From Streptomyces griseoviridis (GTDB taxonomy: Bacteria; Actinomycetota; Actinomycetes; Streptomycetales; Streptomycetaceae), in the NCBI RefSeq assembly GCF_005222485.1, contig NZ_CP029078.1, forward strand, positions 4,367,501 to 4,431,500: a DNA stretch of 64,000 nt, read 5' to 3'. Both the position numbers and the translations under genes were made by a program. Positions 7,474 through 15,904 of this stretch are shown here, piece after piece (position 1 is the stretch's first letter; every line of letters starts with the position of its first letter). Under the pieces are notes generated by a model. It was given only the letters and a program-made list of their open reading frames with translations, ran no database searches and was not told the DNA's origin.

Positions 7474-9780
7474 ATGAGCGTTGACGGGCGGGACGAGCCG
7501 CACGGCGCGTCGCGGGGCGATGACGACGGTGGGGTCCACGAAGTCGACGGCGTCCGCGAAGTCGACGGCGTCCACGGCGTCCGTGGCATGCATGACGCTG
7601 ACGGTCGCGGTGACCGCGAGGATCTCGACGGCGGTGGCGGCCAGGGCGACCGTGACCCTGCCAGCGCCGGTCACGGCGACGGCCCTGCCGGACACGGCGG
7701 CCACCGCGGTCGGGACGGCGACGCCTTCGACGGGGCCCCGCAGGTGCCGAGCCAGGGGGGCCGCGGGGGCCAGCCGCGTGGAGATGGACCGCACGGCGAT
7801 GTGCCGGACAGTGGTGCACCTGGCGGGGACGAGCCTGTCGGGGATGAGCCTGTCGGGTCGGCTTCCTTCGTCGAGGAGACCGTTCCCGCCCAGCGCGACC
7901 GGCGCGAGGACGGCAGTGTCCTGCCACCGCCCCGCGAACTGCCGCCCGCCGACGCCGAACTGATCGGACGGATGCGCGCGGGCGACGACAGCGCCTACGA
8001 GGAGCTGTACCGCCGGCACGCCGACGCCGTCCGCCGCTACGCCCGCACCTGCTGCCGGGACGCTGACACCGCCGACGACCTCACCGCCGAGGTCTTCGCC
8101 GCGATGCTCCAGGCGGTGCGCGGCGGCTCCGGACCCGAACAGGCCGTCCGCGCCTACCTGTTGACCTCCGTGCGCCGAGTGGCCGCGCGGTGGACCAAGT
8201 CCGCGCGACGCGAGCAACTCGTCGACGACTTCGCGGTCTTCGCCGACCAGGCCGCCGGTTCCGAGGCCGCCGACGACGACACTCTCGGCCTCGGCGCCGA
8301 CGTGCGCGCGCTGCACGAGGCCGAACGGTCCATGGCCATGCGGGCGTTCAGGTCGCTGCCCGAGCGCTGGCAGGCGGTGCTCTGGCACACCGAGGTCGAG
8401 GACGAGTCGCCCAGCGAGGTCGCCCCCCTCTTCGGGCTCGACGCCAACGGCACCCGGGTGCTCGCCAGCCGCGCCCGCGAGGGCCTCAAACAGGCCTACC
8501 TCCAGGCGCACGTCAGCGCCACCCTGGCCGGCGACGCCGAGTGCGCCCGCTACGCCGACCGGCTCGGCGCCTACGCCCGCGGCGGACTGCGCACCCGGGC
8601 CGAACTCGGGCTGCGCAAGCACCTCGACGAGTGCGCCCGGTGCCAGCTGGCGGCCGGGGAGATCAAGGAAGTCGCGAGCGGCATCCCGGCGGTCGTGCCG
8701 GTCGCCGTCATCGGCTGGTTCGGCGCGGCCGGGTACGCCAAGGCCGCCGTGTTCCTCGCCGGCGGCGCGGGCGCCGGAGCGGCCGGGGCCGCGGGGGCCG
8801 CCGCTGCGGCGACGGGCAAAGCCTCGGGCGGAGCGGCGGCGGCGGGCAAGGCGGCGAGTGGAGCGGCTGCGACGGGCAAAGCGGCGAAGGGCGCGGCTAC
8901 GGCGGGCAAAGCGGCGAAGGGCGCGGCCTCGGCAGGCAAAGCCGCGAAGGGCGCGGCTACTGCGGGCAAAGCCGCCGAGGGGCTCGGGACGCCCGCGAAG
9001 GTCGGGATCGCGGTCGGTGTGCTCGCCGTGACGGCCGCGGTGGCGTTCGCGCTGACCGGCGACGAGACCCCGGTCAGGAAGGCCGACGCCAAACCGCCGG
9101 CCTCCGCGCCGGTGGTGCGCGACACCCCTTCTCCGTCGGCGCCGAGGCCCACGCCGGCGCCTCCGACGAAGGGACCCGCTTCCGCGCCGCCGGTGATCGC
9201 GCCCTCGCCCGCGCCGAAGCCGAAGCCGAGGCCGACGCCTACCCCCACGCCCACCCCGTCGCCCTCACCCTCGCCGTCGCCCTCGTCGAGGCCCACCCCC
9301 ACGCCCACGCCTTCCCCGACCCCGCCGCCTCTCCCGGCGCCCGCACCGGCCGTCTACCAGTGGAACGAGCTGTCCTACAACCTGACCGGGGACGGCAGCG
9401 CGCCCGAGATGCGGCGCGGGGAGAGCAGTTGGGTGTGGCAGCGGTACGGGGTGTCGATCGGGGGGCGGCGGTACGACCACGGGGTGACCGTGCGCGGCCT
9501 GTCGTCCGTCACCATCGACCTCAACCGGCCCTGTTCCGCCTATGACGCGCTGGTCGGGGTCGACGACCTCGCCCTGGGCGTCGGCCGGGTCACCTTCTCC
9601 GTCTACGCGGACGGTGAGCGGCTGTGGCGGTCGGGGGAGATCCGGGCGGGCGAGGCGGGGGTGGCGGTGCGGGTGGGGCTCTCGGGGCGGAAGACGGTAC
9701 GGCTGGTGGTCGAACCCGGCGTTCCCTTCTCCGCGTTGACGCCGGTGGACTGGGCCGAGTCGAAGTTCACCTGTTCGTAG
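7474..9780 (+). CDS. membrane-tethered ECF-type sigma factor with ZAS motif and NPCBM domain
   Basis: A 768-residue fusion. Residues 1-150 are disordered and Gly/Asp/His-rich. Sigma region 2 lies at about 159-235 (ADAELIGRMRAGDDSAYEELYRRH) and region 4 at 289-345 (AFRSLPERWQAVLWHTEVE). A zinc-finger anti-sigma-like segment follows at about 349-397 with H383-x3-C387-x2-C390. A hydrophobic stretch, then Ala/Lys repeats (GKAAKGAA type) at about 440-500 lead to a transmembrane helix at 510-528. A Pro/Thr/Ser-rich linker runs to about 625, and residues 626-768 form an NPCBM putative carbohydrate-binding domain (YQWNELSYNL, DHGVTVRG, VGVDD, DWAESKF). Sigma regions would be cytoplasmic and NPCBM outside. 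ATG 7474 has only a G-rich upstream stretch, and later starts before residue 150 are possible. No separate anti-sigma gene is adjacent. Confidence 0.88.
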   Translation: MSVDGRDEPHGASRGDDDGGVHEVDGVREVDGVHGVRGMHDADGRGDREDLDGGGGQGDRDPASAGHGDGPAGHGGHRGRDGDAFDGAPQVPSQGGRGGQPRGDGPHGDVPDSGAPGGDEPVGDEPVGSASFVEETVPAQRDRREDGSVLPPPRELPPADAELIGRMRAGDDSAYEELYRRHADAVRRYARTCCRDADTADDLTAEVFAAMLQAVRGGSGPEQAVRAYLLTSVRRVAARWTKSARREQLVDDFAVFADQAAGSEAADDDTLGLGADVRALHEAERSMAMRAFRSLPERWQAVLWHTEVEDESPSEVAPLFGLDANGTRVLASRAREGLKQAYLQAHVSATLAGDAECARYADRLGAYARGGLRTRAELGLRKHLDECARCQLAAGEIKEVASGIPAVVPVAVIGWFGAAGYAKAAVFLAGGAGAGAAGAAGAAAAATGKASGGAAAAGKAASGAAATGKAAKGAATAGKAAKGAASAGKAAKGAATAGKAAEGLGTPAKVGIAVGVLAVTAAVAFALTGDETPVRKADAKPPASAPVVRDTPSPSAPRPTPAPPTKGPASAPPVIAPSPAPKPKPRPTPTPTPTPSPSPSPSPSSRPTPTPTPSPTPPPLPAPAPAVYQWNELSYNLTGDGSAPEMRRGESSWVWQRYGVSIGGRRYDHGVTVRGLSSVTIDLNRPCSAYDALVGVDDLALGVGRVTFSVYADGERLWRSGEIRAGEAGVAVRVGLSGRKTVRLVVEPGVPFSALTPVDWAESKFTCS

Positions 9781-9835
9781 GGTGAGTGGGTGGGTGCATG
9801 GGTGAGTGGGTGAGTGGGTGGGGGTGGCGGGGCGC
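9781..9835. repeat. GTGAGTGGGTG short tandem repeat
   Basis: Directly after the sigma-factor stop codon the sequence repeats GTGAGTGGGTG-type units about four times (9781-9825), ending in a G-rich run. It is an uninterrupted simple repeat with no coding potential. Confidence 0.7.
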
Positions 9836-9889
9836 TTCCGGGCGGGCCGGGGAGTTCTTCGCCCCCGCCGCCCCTACCCGTCCCGTCCT

Positions 9890-10035
9890 CGGGGGCTGCC
9901 GCCCCCGAACCCCCGCTTCGGCCTGAACGGCCTCGTCCTCAAACGCCGGACGGGCTGACAGGGCGGGTGGGTAAACGGCCATCCCCCGTACTCCTCCCTT
10001 AACGCCGGACGGGCCGACAGGGGCGGGCAAGTGGC
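9890..10035. repeat. Streptomyces-type dispersed intergenic repeat, two partial copies
   Basis: The block at about 9893-9960 contains GGGGGCTGCCGCCCCCGAAC, CTTCGGCCTGAACGG and CAAACGCCGGACGGGCTGA. I recognise this as a palindrome-rich element scattered between genes in many Streptomyces genomes. A shorter second copy (AACGCCGGACGGGCCGACAG) lies at about 10001-10020. It sits between convergent genes, where it may act as a transcription terminator for both. Confidence 0.65.
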
Positions 10036-10065
10036 CAGGTAGGTCGGAAATGGCCAGCGTGATTC

Positions 10066-12165
10066 TCACGCCACCCCCGCGCCCCCTCCTGACGCCAGTG
10101 CTCCCCTGCGGGGGGCGATGCCCTCGGGGACCGCTCGTTGGCGGGCCGGGGTGCCGGTCCAGCAGGTGCCTCTGCGGGAGAGGAGGCGGCGGAGCCAGAG
10201 TTCCAGGGCGACGAGGTCGGCGAGGCCGTCGATCGGGAGGGGTTCGCCCTCCGCCGCCGCGCGCAGTGCCTTGCGGACCACCCGGGCCTCCACCAGGCCC
10301 GCCTCCGCCAGGAGAGGGGTGCCGAAGAGGGTGGTCAGGGAGGCCGCCGCGGCGCGCAGGCCGGCGTGGGCCGCCTGGGACGCCGGGCCGTGGGAGGGGG
10401 CGCCCCAGCCGGGCGGCAGTTCGCTGACGCCGGCGCCCTCCAGGACCGTCCTGAGGATGTCGGCGCGGGCGCCCGGCTGGACGCGCAGGGCTTCCGGCAG
10501 GGCGCGGCAGGCGCGGACGACCTGGTTGTCGAGGAACGGGGTGTGCAGGCGCTGGGAGCGGATCTCCGCCGCCTGTTCCAGGACGCGCAGTTCCGCGGCC
10601 TGGCGGGCCAGGGCGGCCCGCGCGCGGTAGTCGCCGGGACGCTGGTTGGGGGCGAGCGAGGCACGGCGCGCCGACGCCTGGAGGCGAACCGATACTTCGG
10701 CGAGCGCCTCCCCGGTCAGCCAGCGCGCGGCGGGACCGGGTCTGGCCCAGGTGAGCGCGGCGAGCGAGGCGCCGACCGCGCCGCCGGGCTCGTCGAAACG
10801 GCGTTGGAGGAGCCGTTCCGCGAGGAGTTCGAGGCCGTCGAGGTAGGGGGTGCGGGCCAGTCGGCGGGCCGCGCCGTACACGCGGGCGGGGACGAGGACC
10901 GAGCCGTCGGCCTTGGCGAGCGCGGCGACCGGGCGGACCAGGTGGCGGCGTTTGCGGTCCATCAGGAGGTCGGCGAGGCGGGCCGGGTGGGCGTCGAGGA
11001 CCTGGCGGGCGCCGTAGCCGGTGAAGTGGTCGGCGCTGCCCGCAGCCAGCCGGGCCCGGTGCCTGGCGGCGCTCACCAGGCAGCGGCCCGGCTCGTCGGT
11101 GAGGGGCCCTTCGAGGTCGGCGTAGGGCAGGGTGTCCTCGTCGCCGGTCACCACCACGTGGTGCAGGCGCGGGTTGGCCGCGAGGGTGCCCGCCCGCTGC
11201 ACCTCGGCCTCCCGGCCGCCGGTCACCAGGTCGTTGAAGGTGACCGCGAGGAGCCGTTCCCCGGCGCCGGTGCCGTGTCCGAGGACGGTGCCCGGCATGC
11301 CGGGCAGGCCGGCCGCGAGGAGCGCGAGGGTGCCCGAGGCGGGGCCGCCCGAGAGGTCGGCGCCGATGCCCGCGACCGGCATCCCGCGCGCGGCGCGCCG
11401 CTCGGCGGGGCCCATGCCGGGGACCGGTCCCTGGTCCATCTCTATGCCGGGGACGTGCCGGGGCGCCGACAGCCGCGCGCGGACCGCGTCGACGAGCGCG
11501 TCGCGCACGGCGTCGACGGCGCTGTCCGGGTCGGCGGAGGGTGCCGCGACGGCCAGGGAGGCGACGGGCTCGTAACCGGCGACCTCGCGCGCCCCCGCGC
11601 GCAGGATCAGCGCGTGCCCCGGCGGAACGCGCCTGACGCCCTCGTAGGGCGTGGAGTCCTGGAGGGCGGCCGGTACGTCGGGGGCGGCCAGCAGGGCGGC
11701 GAGGTGGCCGAAGTCGAGGTTGGCCTCGACGAGGTCGGCGAGCGGCAGCGCGGCCGTCGCGTACGCGGTGCCCTGTGCCCAGGGGGTGTGGAACACCGGT
11801 CGCGCGCCCGCCAGATCGCCGCAGACGGTGATCCGGCGGCCGGCCTGGACGACCGCCGTGTAGCTGCCCGCCCAGGCCGTCAGATGGCGCAGCGCGCCGC
11901 CGCGGGCGGCGAACAGGCCGACCCGCAGCTCCTCGTCGGAGGCGGCGCAGGTGCCGAGGACGGCGATCCGGTTCTCCGGGTCGGCCTTGACGACGCGGAC
12001 CTCGTCGGGGCGCCAGTCGCCGACCGCCCAGAGCGGATCGGGGTCGCCCCACAGGAGTTGGGAGCCCACCGGGTGCACGGTCTCCCCGTCGGTCCCGGTC
12101 GCTCCCGCGGAGCCGATCCCGGCGCTCCGCGCGGCGGTGCTGCTCCATCCCACCAACCACCGCAT
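10066..12165 (-). CDS. asparagine synthase-like protein
   Basis: A 699-residue protein with the overall plan of class B asparagine synthetase. The N-terminal half resembles the glutaminase fold but begins MRWLVGW and lacks the catalytic Cys2, so it cannot use glutamine in the normal way. The C-terminal half has a degenerate PP-loop, DLSGGPASG at about residues 295-303 instead of SGGxDS, and a conserved tail with [21 protein letters not shown] site precedes ATG 12165 by five bases. From memory it is conserved next to the sporulation gene in Streptomyces; no substrate is known. Lasso-peptide cyclases share this fold, but no precursor peptide is seen nearby. Confidence 0.8.
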   Translation of the reverse strand: MRWLVGWSSTAARSAGIGSAGATGTDGETVHPVGSQLLWGDPDPLWAVGDWRPDEVRVVKADPENRIAVLGTCAASDEELRVGLFAARGGALRHLTAWAGSYTAVVQAGRRITVCGDLAGARPVFHTPWAQGTAYATAALPLADLVEANLDFGHLAALLAAPDVPAALQDSTPYEGVRRVPPGHALILRAGAREVAGYEPVASLAVAAPSADPDSAVDAVRDALVDAVRARLSAPRHVPGIEMDQGPVPGMGPAERRAARGMPVAGIGADLSGGPASGTLALLAAGLPGMPGTVLGHGTGAGERLLAVTFNDLVTGGREAEVQRAGTLAANPRLHHVVVTGDEDTLPYADLEGPLTDEPGRCLVSAARHRARLAAGSADHFTGYGARQVLDAHPARLADLLMDRKRRHLVRPVAALAKADGSVLVPARVYGAARRLARTPYLDGLELLAERLLQRRFDEPGGAVGASLAALTWARPGPAARWLTGEALAEVSVRLQASARRASLAPNQRPGDYRARAALARQAAELRVLEQAAEIRSQRLHTPFLDNQVVRACRALPEALRVQPGARADILRTVLEGAGVSELPPGWGAPSHGPASQAAHAGLRAAAASLTTLFGTPLLAEAGLVEARVVRKALRAAAEGEPLPIDGLADLVALELWLRRLLSRRGTCWTGTPARQRAVPEGIAPRRGALASGGGAGVA

Positions 12166-12777
12166 GGACGCCTCCACAGCCTGTGGACAACCAGTGCACC
12201 GTACGAACGATTCACCATGCTGCCATGAAGAACGCGCCACAGAGAGGCGGTGACACCGCCGACGACCCGGGGGACGCGCCCCTGCGCCCACCCTGTCAGG
12301 AGACCGGACGCCGGTGGCGGGCGGGTGCGTTGCGACGCGAATGCGCCCCCGTCGCGCGCCCCGAGAACGCCCTTCGCGCCCTCAACTCCCGTGGTAGGAA
12401 GGGTGATCGGGCACCGAAGACAGGATCGATTTTCGGCCAATTCGGCTCAGCGGAAACGGAGTTGGGGATCCCGCGCACACGCTCCGTGTCCGGAGCCGGC
12501 CGTCCGAGCGGCCCTCGTACCGCGTCAGCCCGGGGGGCGGGACTCGCCCCCCGGGCCGGTTCCGCCGCCCGCGGGGATGAAGGCGGCGGCGTCCCCCAGC
12601 CCACTGGATCCAGTACAGCGGGCCGACCCACGCAAGGTCCATGGAAGCGCTCCCCCGGTGGCCGGAGTAGAGCGCACGGACAGGCGCACGGCCACACAGC
12701 GGGAGCACGCCGCGACTGCGCGTGTCGGCGCCGCACTCGCGTGCGGACCACAATCCCGCCATCCGGAACAATGCCTC
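12166..12777. promoter_or_regulatory. long divergent region, asparagine-synthase-like / ORF1590-like
   Basis: About 600 bases without a credible gene. The leftward gene has a TACGGT -10-like box at about 12200-12205 (reverse strand), and GGCGG-TGACA-CCGCC forms a small dyad at 12246-12260. The reading frame of the rightward gene stays open throughout but its translation is Arg/Pro-rich and not protein-like until about 12771. A strong hairpin sits at 12530-12556. Confidence 0.4.
12530..12556. terminator. strong GC hairpin inside divergent region
   Basis: Perfect 11-base arms CCCGGGGGGCG (12530-12540) and CGCCCCCCGGG (12546-12556) enclose the loop GGACT. There is no U-tract, as is common for Streptomyces terminators. 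Its place between two divergently transcribed genes means no annotated gene ends here, so it may insulate the two promoters or end an unrecognised short transcript. Confidence 0.55.
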
Positions 12778-12806
12778 TTAACGCTTGGGATGCGGCGAAC
12801 TACGCT
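12778..12806 (+). promoter_or_regulatory. promoter of the sporulation gene
   Basis: TTAACG at 12778-12783, a 17-base spacer and TACGCT at 12801-12806 give a plausible vegetative-type promoter. Transcription would begin near 12813, leaving a leader of about 57 bases before ATG 12870. It lies inside the possible N-terminal extension of the gene (from ATG 12771), so transcripts from it can encode only the short product. Confidence 0.5.
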
Positions 12807-12869
12807 GGGTTTACGAATGCCGCGTGCTTATGCCAAGCGTCGGCAGCCGTCTGTGTCGAGGGGTGGCGC

Positions 12870-14294
12870 ATGTCCAGGGAGCAACGCGGGCCGAACGAAA
12901 AGCTCGGCACCGTTCTCGCCCTCGCGGGAATCAGCAACGCAGGACTCGCGCGTCGCGTCAACGACCTTGGCGCCCAACGCGGGTTGACACTTCGCTACGA
13001 CAAGACGTCGGTGGCGCGCTGGGTGTCGAAGGGCATGGTGCCGCAGGGTGCCGCCCCTCATCTCATCGCCGCCGCGATCGGCCAGAAGCTGGGCCGCCCT
13101 GTGCCGCTCCACGAGATCGGCCTGGCGGACGCCGACCCGGCACCGGAGGTGGGCCTCGCCTTCCCCCGGGACGTCGGGCAGGCGGTGCGCTCCGCGACGG
13201 AGCTGTACCGACTCGACCTCGCGGGCCGCAAAGCGGGTTCCGGTGGCATATGGCAGTCGCTGGCCGGCTCCTTCGCGGTCAGCGCGTACGCCACGCCCGC
13301 CTCACGCTGGCTGATAACCCCGGCCGACTCCTCGGTCGCGCGCGAGGTGGGGCCCGCCGAGGGCTCCGGCGCACCGCAGAAAGTCGGCCACAGTGATGTG
13401 CAGAAACTGCGCGAGGCCGCCGAGGACGCCCGCCGCTGGGACTCCAAGTACGGGGGCGGGGACTGGCGTTCGTCGATGGTCCCCGAGTGCTTACGGGTGG
13501 AGGCGGCACCGCTGCTGCTCGGCGCGTACTCGGACGAGGTCGGCCGGGCCCTGTTCGGGGCCAGCGCCGAACTCACCCGCCTCGCGGGCTGGATGGCGTT
13601 CGACACCGGCCAACAAGAGGCGGCGCAGCGCTACTACATCCAGTCCCTGCGGCTGGCCCGCGCCGCGGCCGACGTCCCCCTCGGGGGATACGTGCTGGCG
13701 TCCATGTCCCTCCAGGCGACCTACCGGGGCTTCGGCGACGAGGGCGTCGACCTCGCGCAGGCCGCGCTGGAACGCAACCGGGGCCTGGCCACCGCCCGCA
13801 CCATGAGCTTCTTCCGTCTCGTCGAGGCACGCGCCCACGCCCGCGCGGGTGACGCGCAGGCCGCGGGCACCGCGCTGAAGGCCGCCGAGGGGTGGCTCGA
13901 GCGGGCCAGGGACGGCGACAACGACCCCTCGTGGCTGGGTTTCTACTCCTACGACCGGTTCGCCGCCGACGCGGCCGAGTGCTACCGCGACCTGAAGGCA
14001 CCACGCCAGGTACGCCGGTTCACGGAGCACGCGCTGTCGAAGCCGACGGAGGAGTTCGTGCGCTCGCACGGGCTGCGGCTCGTGGTGTCCGCCGTGGCGG
14101 AACTGGAGTCCGGGAACCTGGACGCGGCGTGCGAGCAGGGGGTGCGGGCCGTGGAGGTGGCCGGGCGGATCTCGTCCGCGCGCACCACCGAGTACGTCAA
14201 GGACCTCCTGCACCGGCTGGAGCCCTACGGCGACGAACCCCAGGTCGTGGAGTTGCGGGAGCGGGCCAGGCCGCTGCTGATGGCGCCGGCGTGA
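12870..14294 (+). CDS. sporulation-associated regulator, ORF1590 / NsdA-like, with TTA codon
   Basis: A 474-residue protein. An N-terminal HTH-like domain spans about 10-85 ([21 protein letters not shown], then [13 protein letters not shown]) and helical TPR-like repeats fill about 180-465. It matches, from memory, the Streptomyces sporulation-associated protein first described as ORF1590 in S. griseus and is related to NsdA. ATG 12870 has GAGGGG about six bases upstream. Codon 208 (13491-13493) is TTA, read by the bldA tRNA, so translation should be bldA-dependent. The frame extends upstream to a possible ATG at 12771, adding 33 residues and a second TTA (12828-12830). S. griseus ORF1590 is reported to give two in-frame products. 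A role in development is established for the family; the mechanism is not. Confidence 0.85.
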   Translation: MSREQRGPNEKLGTVLALAGISNAGLARRVNDLGAQRGLTLRYDKTSVARWVSKGMVPQGAAPHLIAAAIGQKLGRPVPLHEIGLADADPAPEVGLAFPRDVGQAVRSATELYRLDLAGRKAGSGGIWQSLAGSFAVSAYATPASRWLITPADSSVAREVGPAEGSGAPQKVGHSDVQKLREAAEDARRWDSKYGGGDWRSSMVPECLRVEAAPLLLGAYSDEVGRALFGASAELTRLAGWMAFDTGQQEAAQRYYIQSLRLARAAADVPLGGYVLASMSLQATYRGFGDEGVDLAQAALERNRGLATARTMSFFRLVEARAHARAGDAQAAGTALKAAEGWLERARDGDNDPSWLGFYSYDRFAADAAECYRDLKAPRQVRRFTEHALSKPTEEFVRSHGLRLVVSAVAELESGNLDAACEQGVRAVEVAGRISSARTTEYVKDLLHRLEPYGDEPQVVELRERARPLLMAPA

Positions 14295-14390
14295 GAACGG
14301 CCTGGTGATCTCCGTCTCGACGGTGCGCTGCCTCGCGTTTGAAGTGAGTGTCAGTGGCGCAGTGCACTATCGAGGTGGGAGGTGGTGCAG

Positions 14391-15602
14391 GTGCGGTCGG
14401 CGGTCGCCCATGACTGTGACGTGCTCGTGATCGGTGGGGGGATCGTCGGGCTCTCCACCGCCTACGCGATCACCCGTGCCGCGCCGGGCACCAGGGTGAT
14501 CGTCCTGGAGAAGGAGCCGGGCCCGGCCAGACACCAGACCGGGCGCAACAGCGGGGTGATCCACAGCGGGATCTACTACCGCCCCGGCTCGCTCAAGGCC
14601 GCCTACGCGGTCCGGGGCGCGGCCGAGATGGTCAAGTTCTGCGCCGAGTACGGCATCGCGCACGCGGTCACCGGCAAGCTGATCGTGGCGACCGAGCGGG
14701 CCGAGCTGCCCCGGCTGCACGCGCTCGTGCAGCGCGGCCGGGAGAACGGCATCCCGGTCCGTGAGCTGGGCGGCGCGCAGATCGCCGAGTACGAGCCCGA
14801 GGTGCGGGGGCTCGCCGCCATACACGTCGGCACGACCGGCGTCTGCGACTTCGTCGGGGTCGCCCGCCGGCTCGCCGACGCCTCGGGCGCGGAGATTCGC
14901 TACGGGTCCCGGGTGGTCCAGGTCGACCGCCGTCCGGAGCGGGGCGTCGCGGTGCGGACGGCCCGCGGTGACGTGGTGCGCGGCCGCGCCCTGGTCAACT
15001 GCGCCGGGCTGCACTGCGACGAGGTGGCCCGCCTCACCGGGGACGACCCGGAGATGCGGATCGTGCCCTTCAGGGGCGAGTACTACACCCTGGACCGGCC
15101 GGAGCTGGTGCGGGGCCTGGTCTACCCGGTGCCCGACCCGGCGTTCCCCTTCCTCGGCGTCCACCTCACCCGCGGGATCGACGGCGGCGTCCACATCGGC
15201 CCGAACGCGGTGCCCGCGCTCGCCCGCGAGGGCTACGGCTGGGGCGTCGTGCGCCCCCGCGAGCTGGCCGGGACGCTCGCCTGGCCGGGCACCTGGCGCA
15301 TGGCGGCCAGGCACTGGCGCTACGGCGCGGGCGAGCTGCGCCGCTCCCTGTCCAGACGGGCGTTCACGGAGGCGGTACGGCGGCTGCTGCCTGCGGTGCG
15401 CGAGGACGACCTGATCCGCACGGCGGCCGGGGTGCGCGCCCAGGCGGTCCTGCGCGACGGCACCCTCGCGGACGACTTCCTGATCAAGGAGTCCCCCCGC
15501 GCGATCCACATCCTGAACGCCCCGTCCCCGGCGGCGACGGCCTCCCTCCCGATCGGCCGCGAGATGGCCCGCCGGGTCCTGGCCCTGCTGGAGGAGGGGT
15601 GA
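14391..15602 (+). CDS. lhgO: L-2-hydroxyglutarate oxidase
   Basis: A 403-residue FAD-dependent oxidase of the DAO superfamily that converts L-2-hydroxyglutarate to 2-oxoglutarate and clears this metabolic by-product. The N-terminal FAD motif is VIGGGIVGLSTAYAI. The family signature GRNSGVIHSGIYYRPGSLKA and the C-terminal HILNAPSPAATASLPIG loop are clear. GGGAGG at 14377-14382 is eight bases before GTG 14391, which I take as the start; GTG 14382 and 14385 are in frame but overlap the site. It ends at 15602 over a GTG of a possible longer trmB frame. Confidence 0.88.
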   Translation: MRSAVAHDCDVLVIGGGIVGLSTAYAITRAAPGTRVIVLEKEPGPARHQTGRNSGVIHSGIYYRPGSLKAAYAVRGAAEMVKFCAEYGIAHAVTGKLIVATERAELPRLHALVQRGRENGIPVRELGGAQIAEYEPEVRGLAAIHVGTTGVCDFVGVARRLADASGAEIRYGSRVVQVDRRPERGVAVRTARGDVVRGRALVNCAGLHCDEVARLTGDDPEMRIVPFRGEYYTLDRPELVRGLVYPVPDPAFPFLGVHLTRGIDGGVHIGPNAVPALAREGYGWGVVRPRELAGTLAWPGTWRMAARHWRYGAGELRRSLSRRAFTEAVRRLLPAVREDDLIRTAAGVRAQAVLRDGTLADDFLIKESPRAIHILNAPSPAATASLPIGREMARRVLALLEEG

Positions 15603-15625
15603 GGCCGAAGCCCGACCTCGCCGAC

Positions 15626-15698
15626 CCCGCCGACCTCGCCGAACCCACCCCCGCACCCTCTGCCGAACCCGCCGACCTCGCCGAACCCACCCCCGCAC
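15626..15698 (+). repeat. 31-base direct repeat, Pro-rich
   Basis: An identical 31-base block (beginning CCCGCCGACCTCGCC) occurs at 15626-15656 and 15668-15698, period 42. In the frame of trmB it would encode repeated PADLAEPTPA. It lies between lhgO and the preferred trmB start, so it is either non-coding or a disordered TrmB extension. Confidence 0.7.
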
Positions 15699-15885
15699 AC
15701 CCCACCGAACCCATTCACCCCGCACACCCCGCACACCCCGCGCCGGAAGCCCGGTACCAGGAGCCCCGCGCCCCAGCCCCGCACAGAAGCCCCGTACCGC
15801 ACACCCCGCGCCGAAGCCCCGTGCCGAAAGCTCCCCGCGGGGCCGCCGTGCCCGGCCGCGGCCGAAGCCGCCGTTCCCGGCCACG

Positions 15886-15904
15886 TAAAATCGGCCCCAC
15901 TGTG
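15886..15904 (+). promoter_or_regulatory. -10 box and leaderless start of trmB
   Basis: TAAAAT at 15886-15891 lies ten bases before GTG 15902, with no ribosome-binding site between. Transcription would begin at or next to the start codon. The -35 region is poorly matched. Confidence 0.5.

Noticed and set aside
10066..12165. Lasso peptide cyclase within a RiPP cluster
   Set aside because: No precursor peptide, leader peptidase or RRE gene nearby; conservation as a lone core gene argues against it.
12183..12770. Upstream extension of the ORF1590-like frame
   Set aside because: Open only because stop codons are rare at this GC; the translation is Arg/Pro/Gly filler and a hairpin cuts through it.
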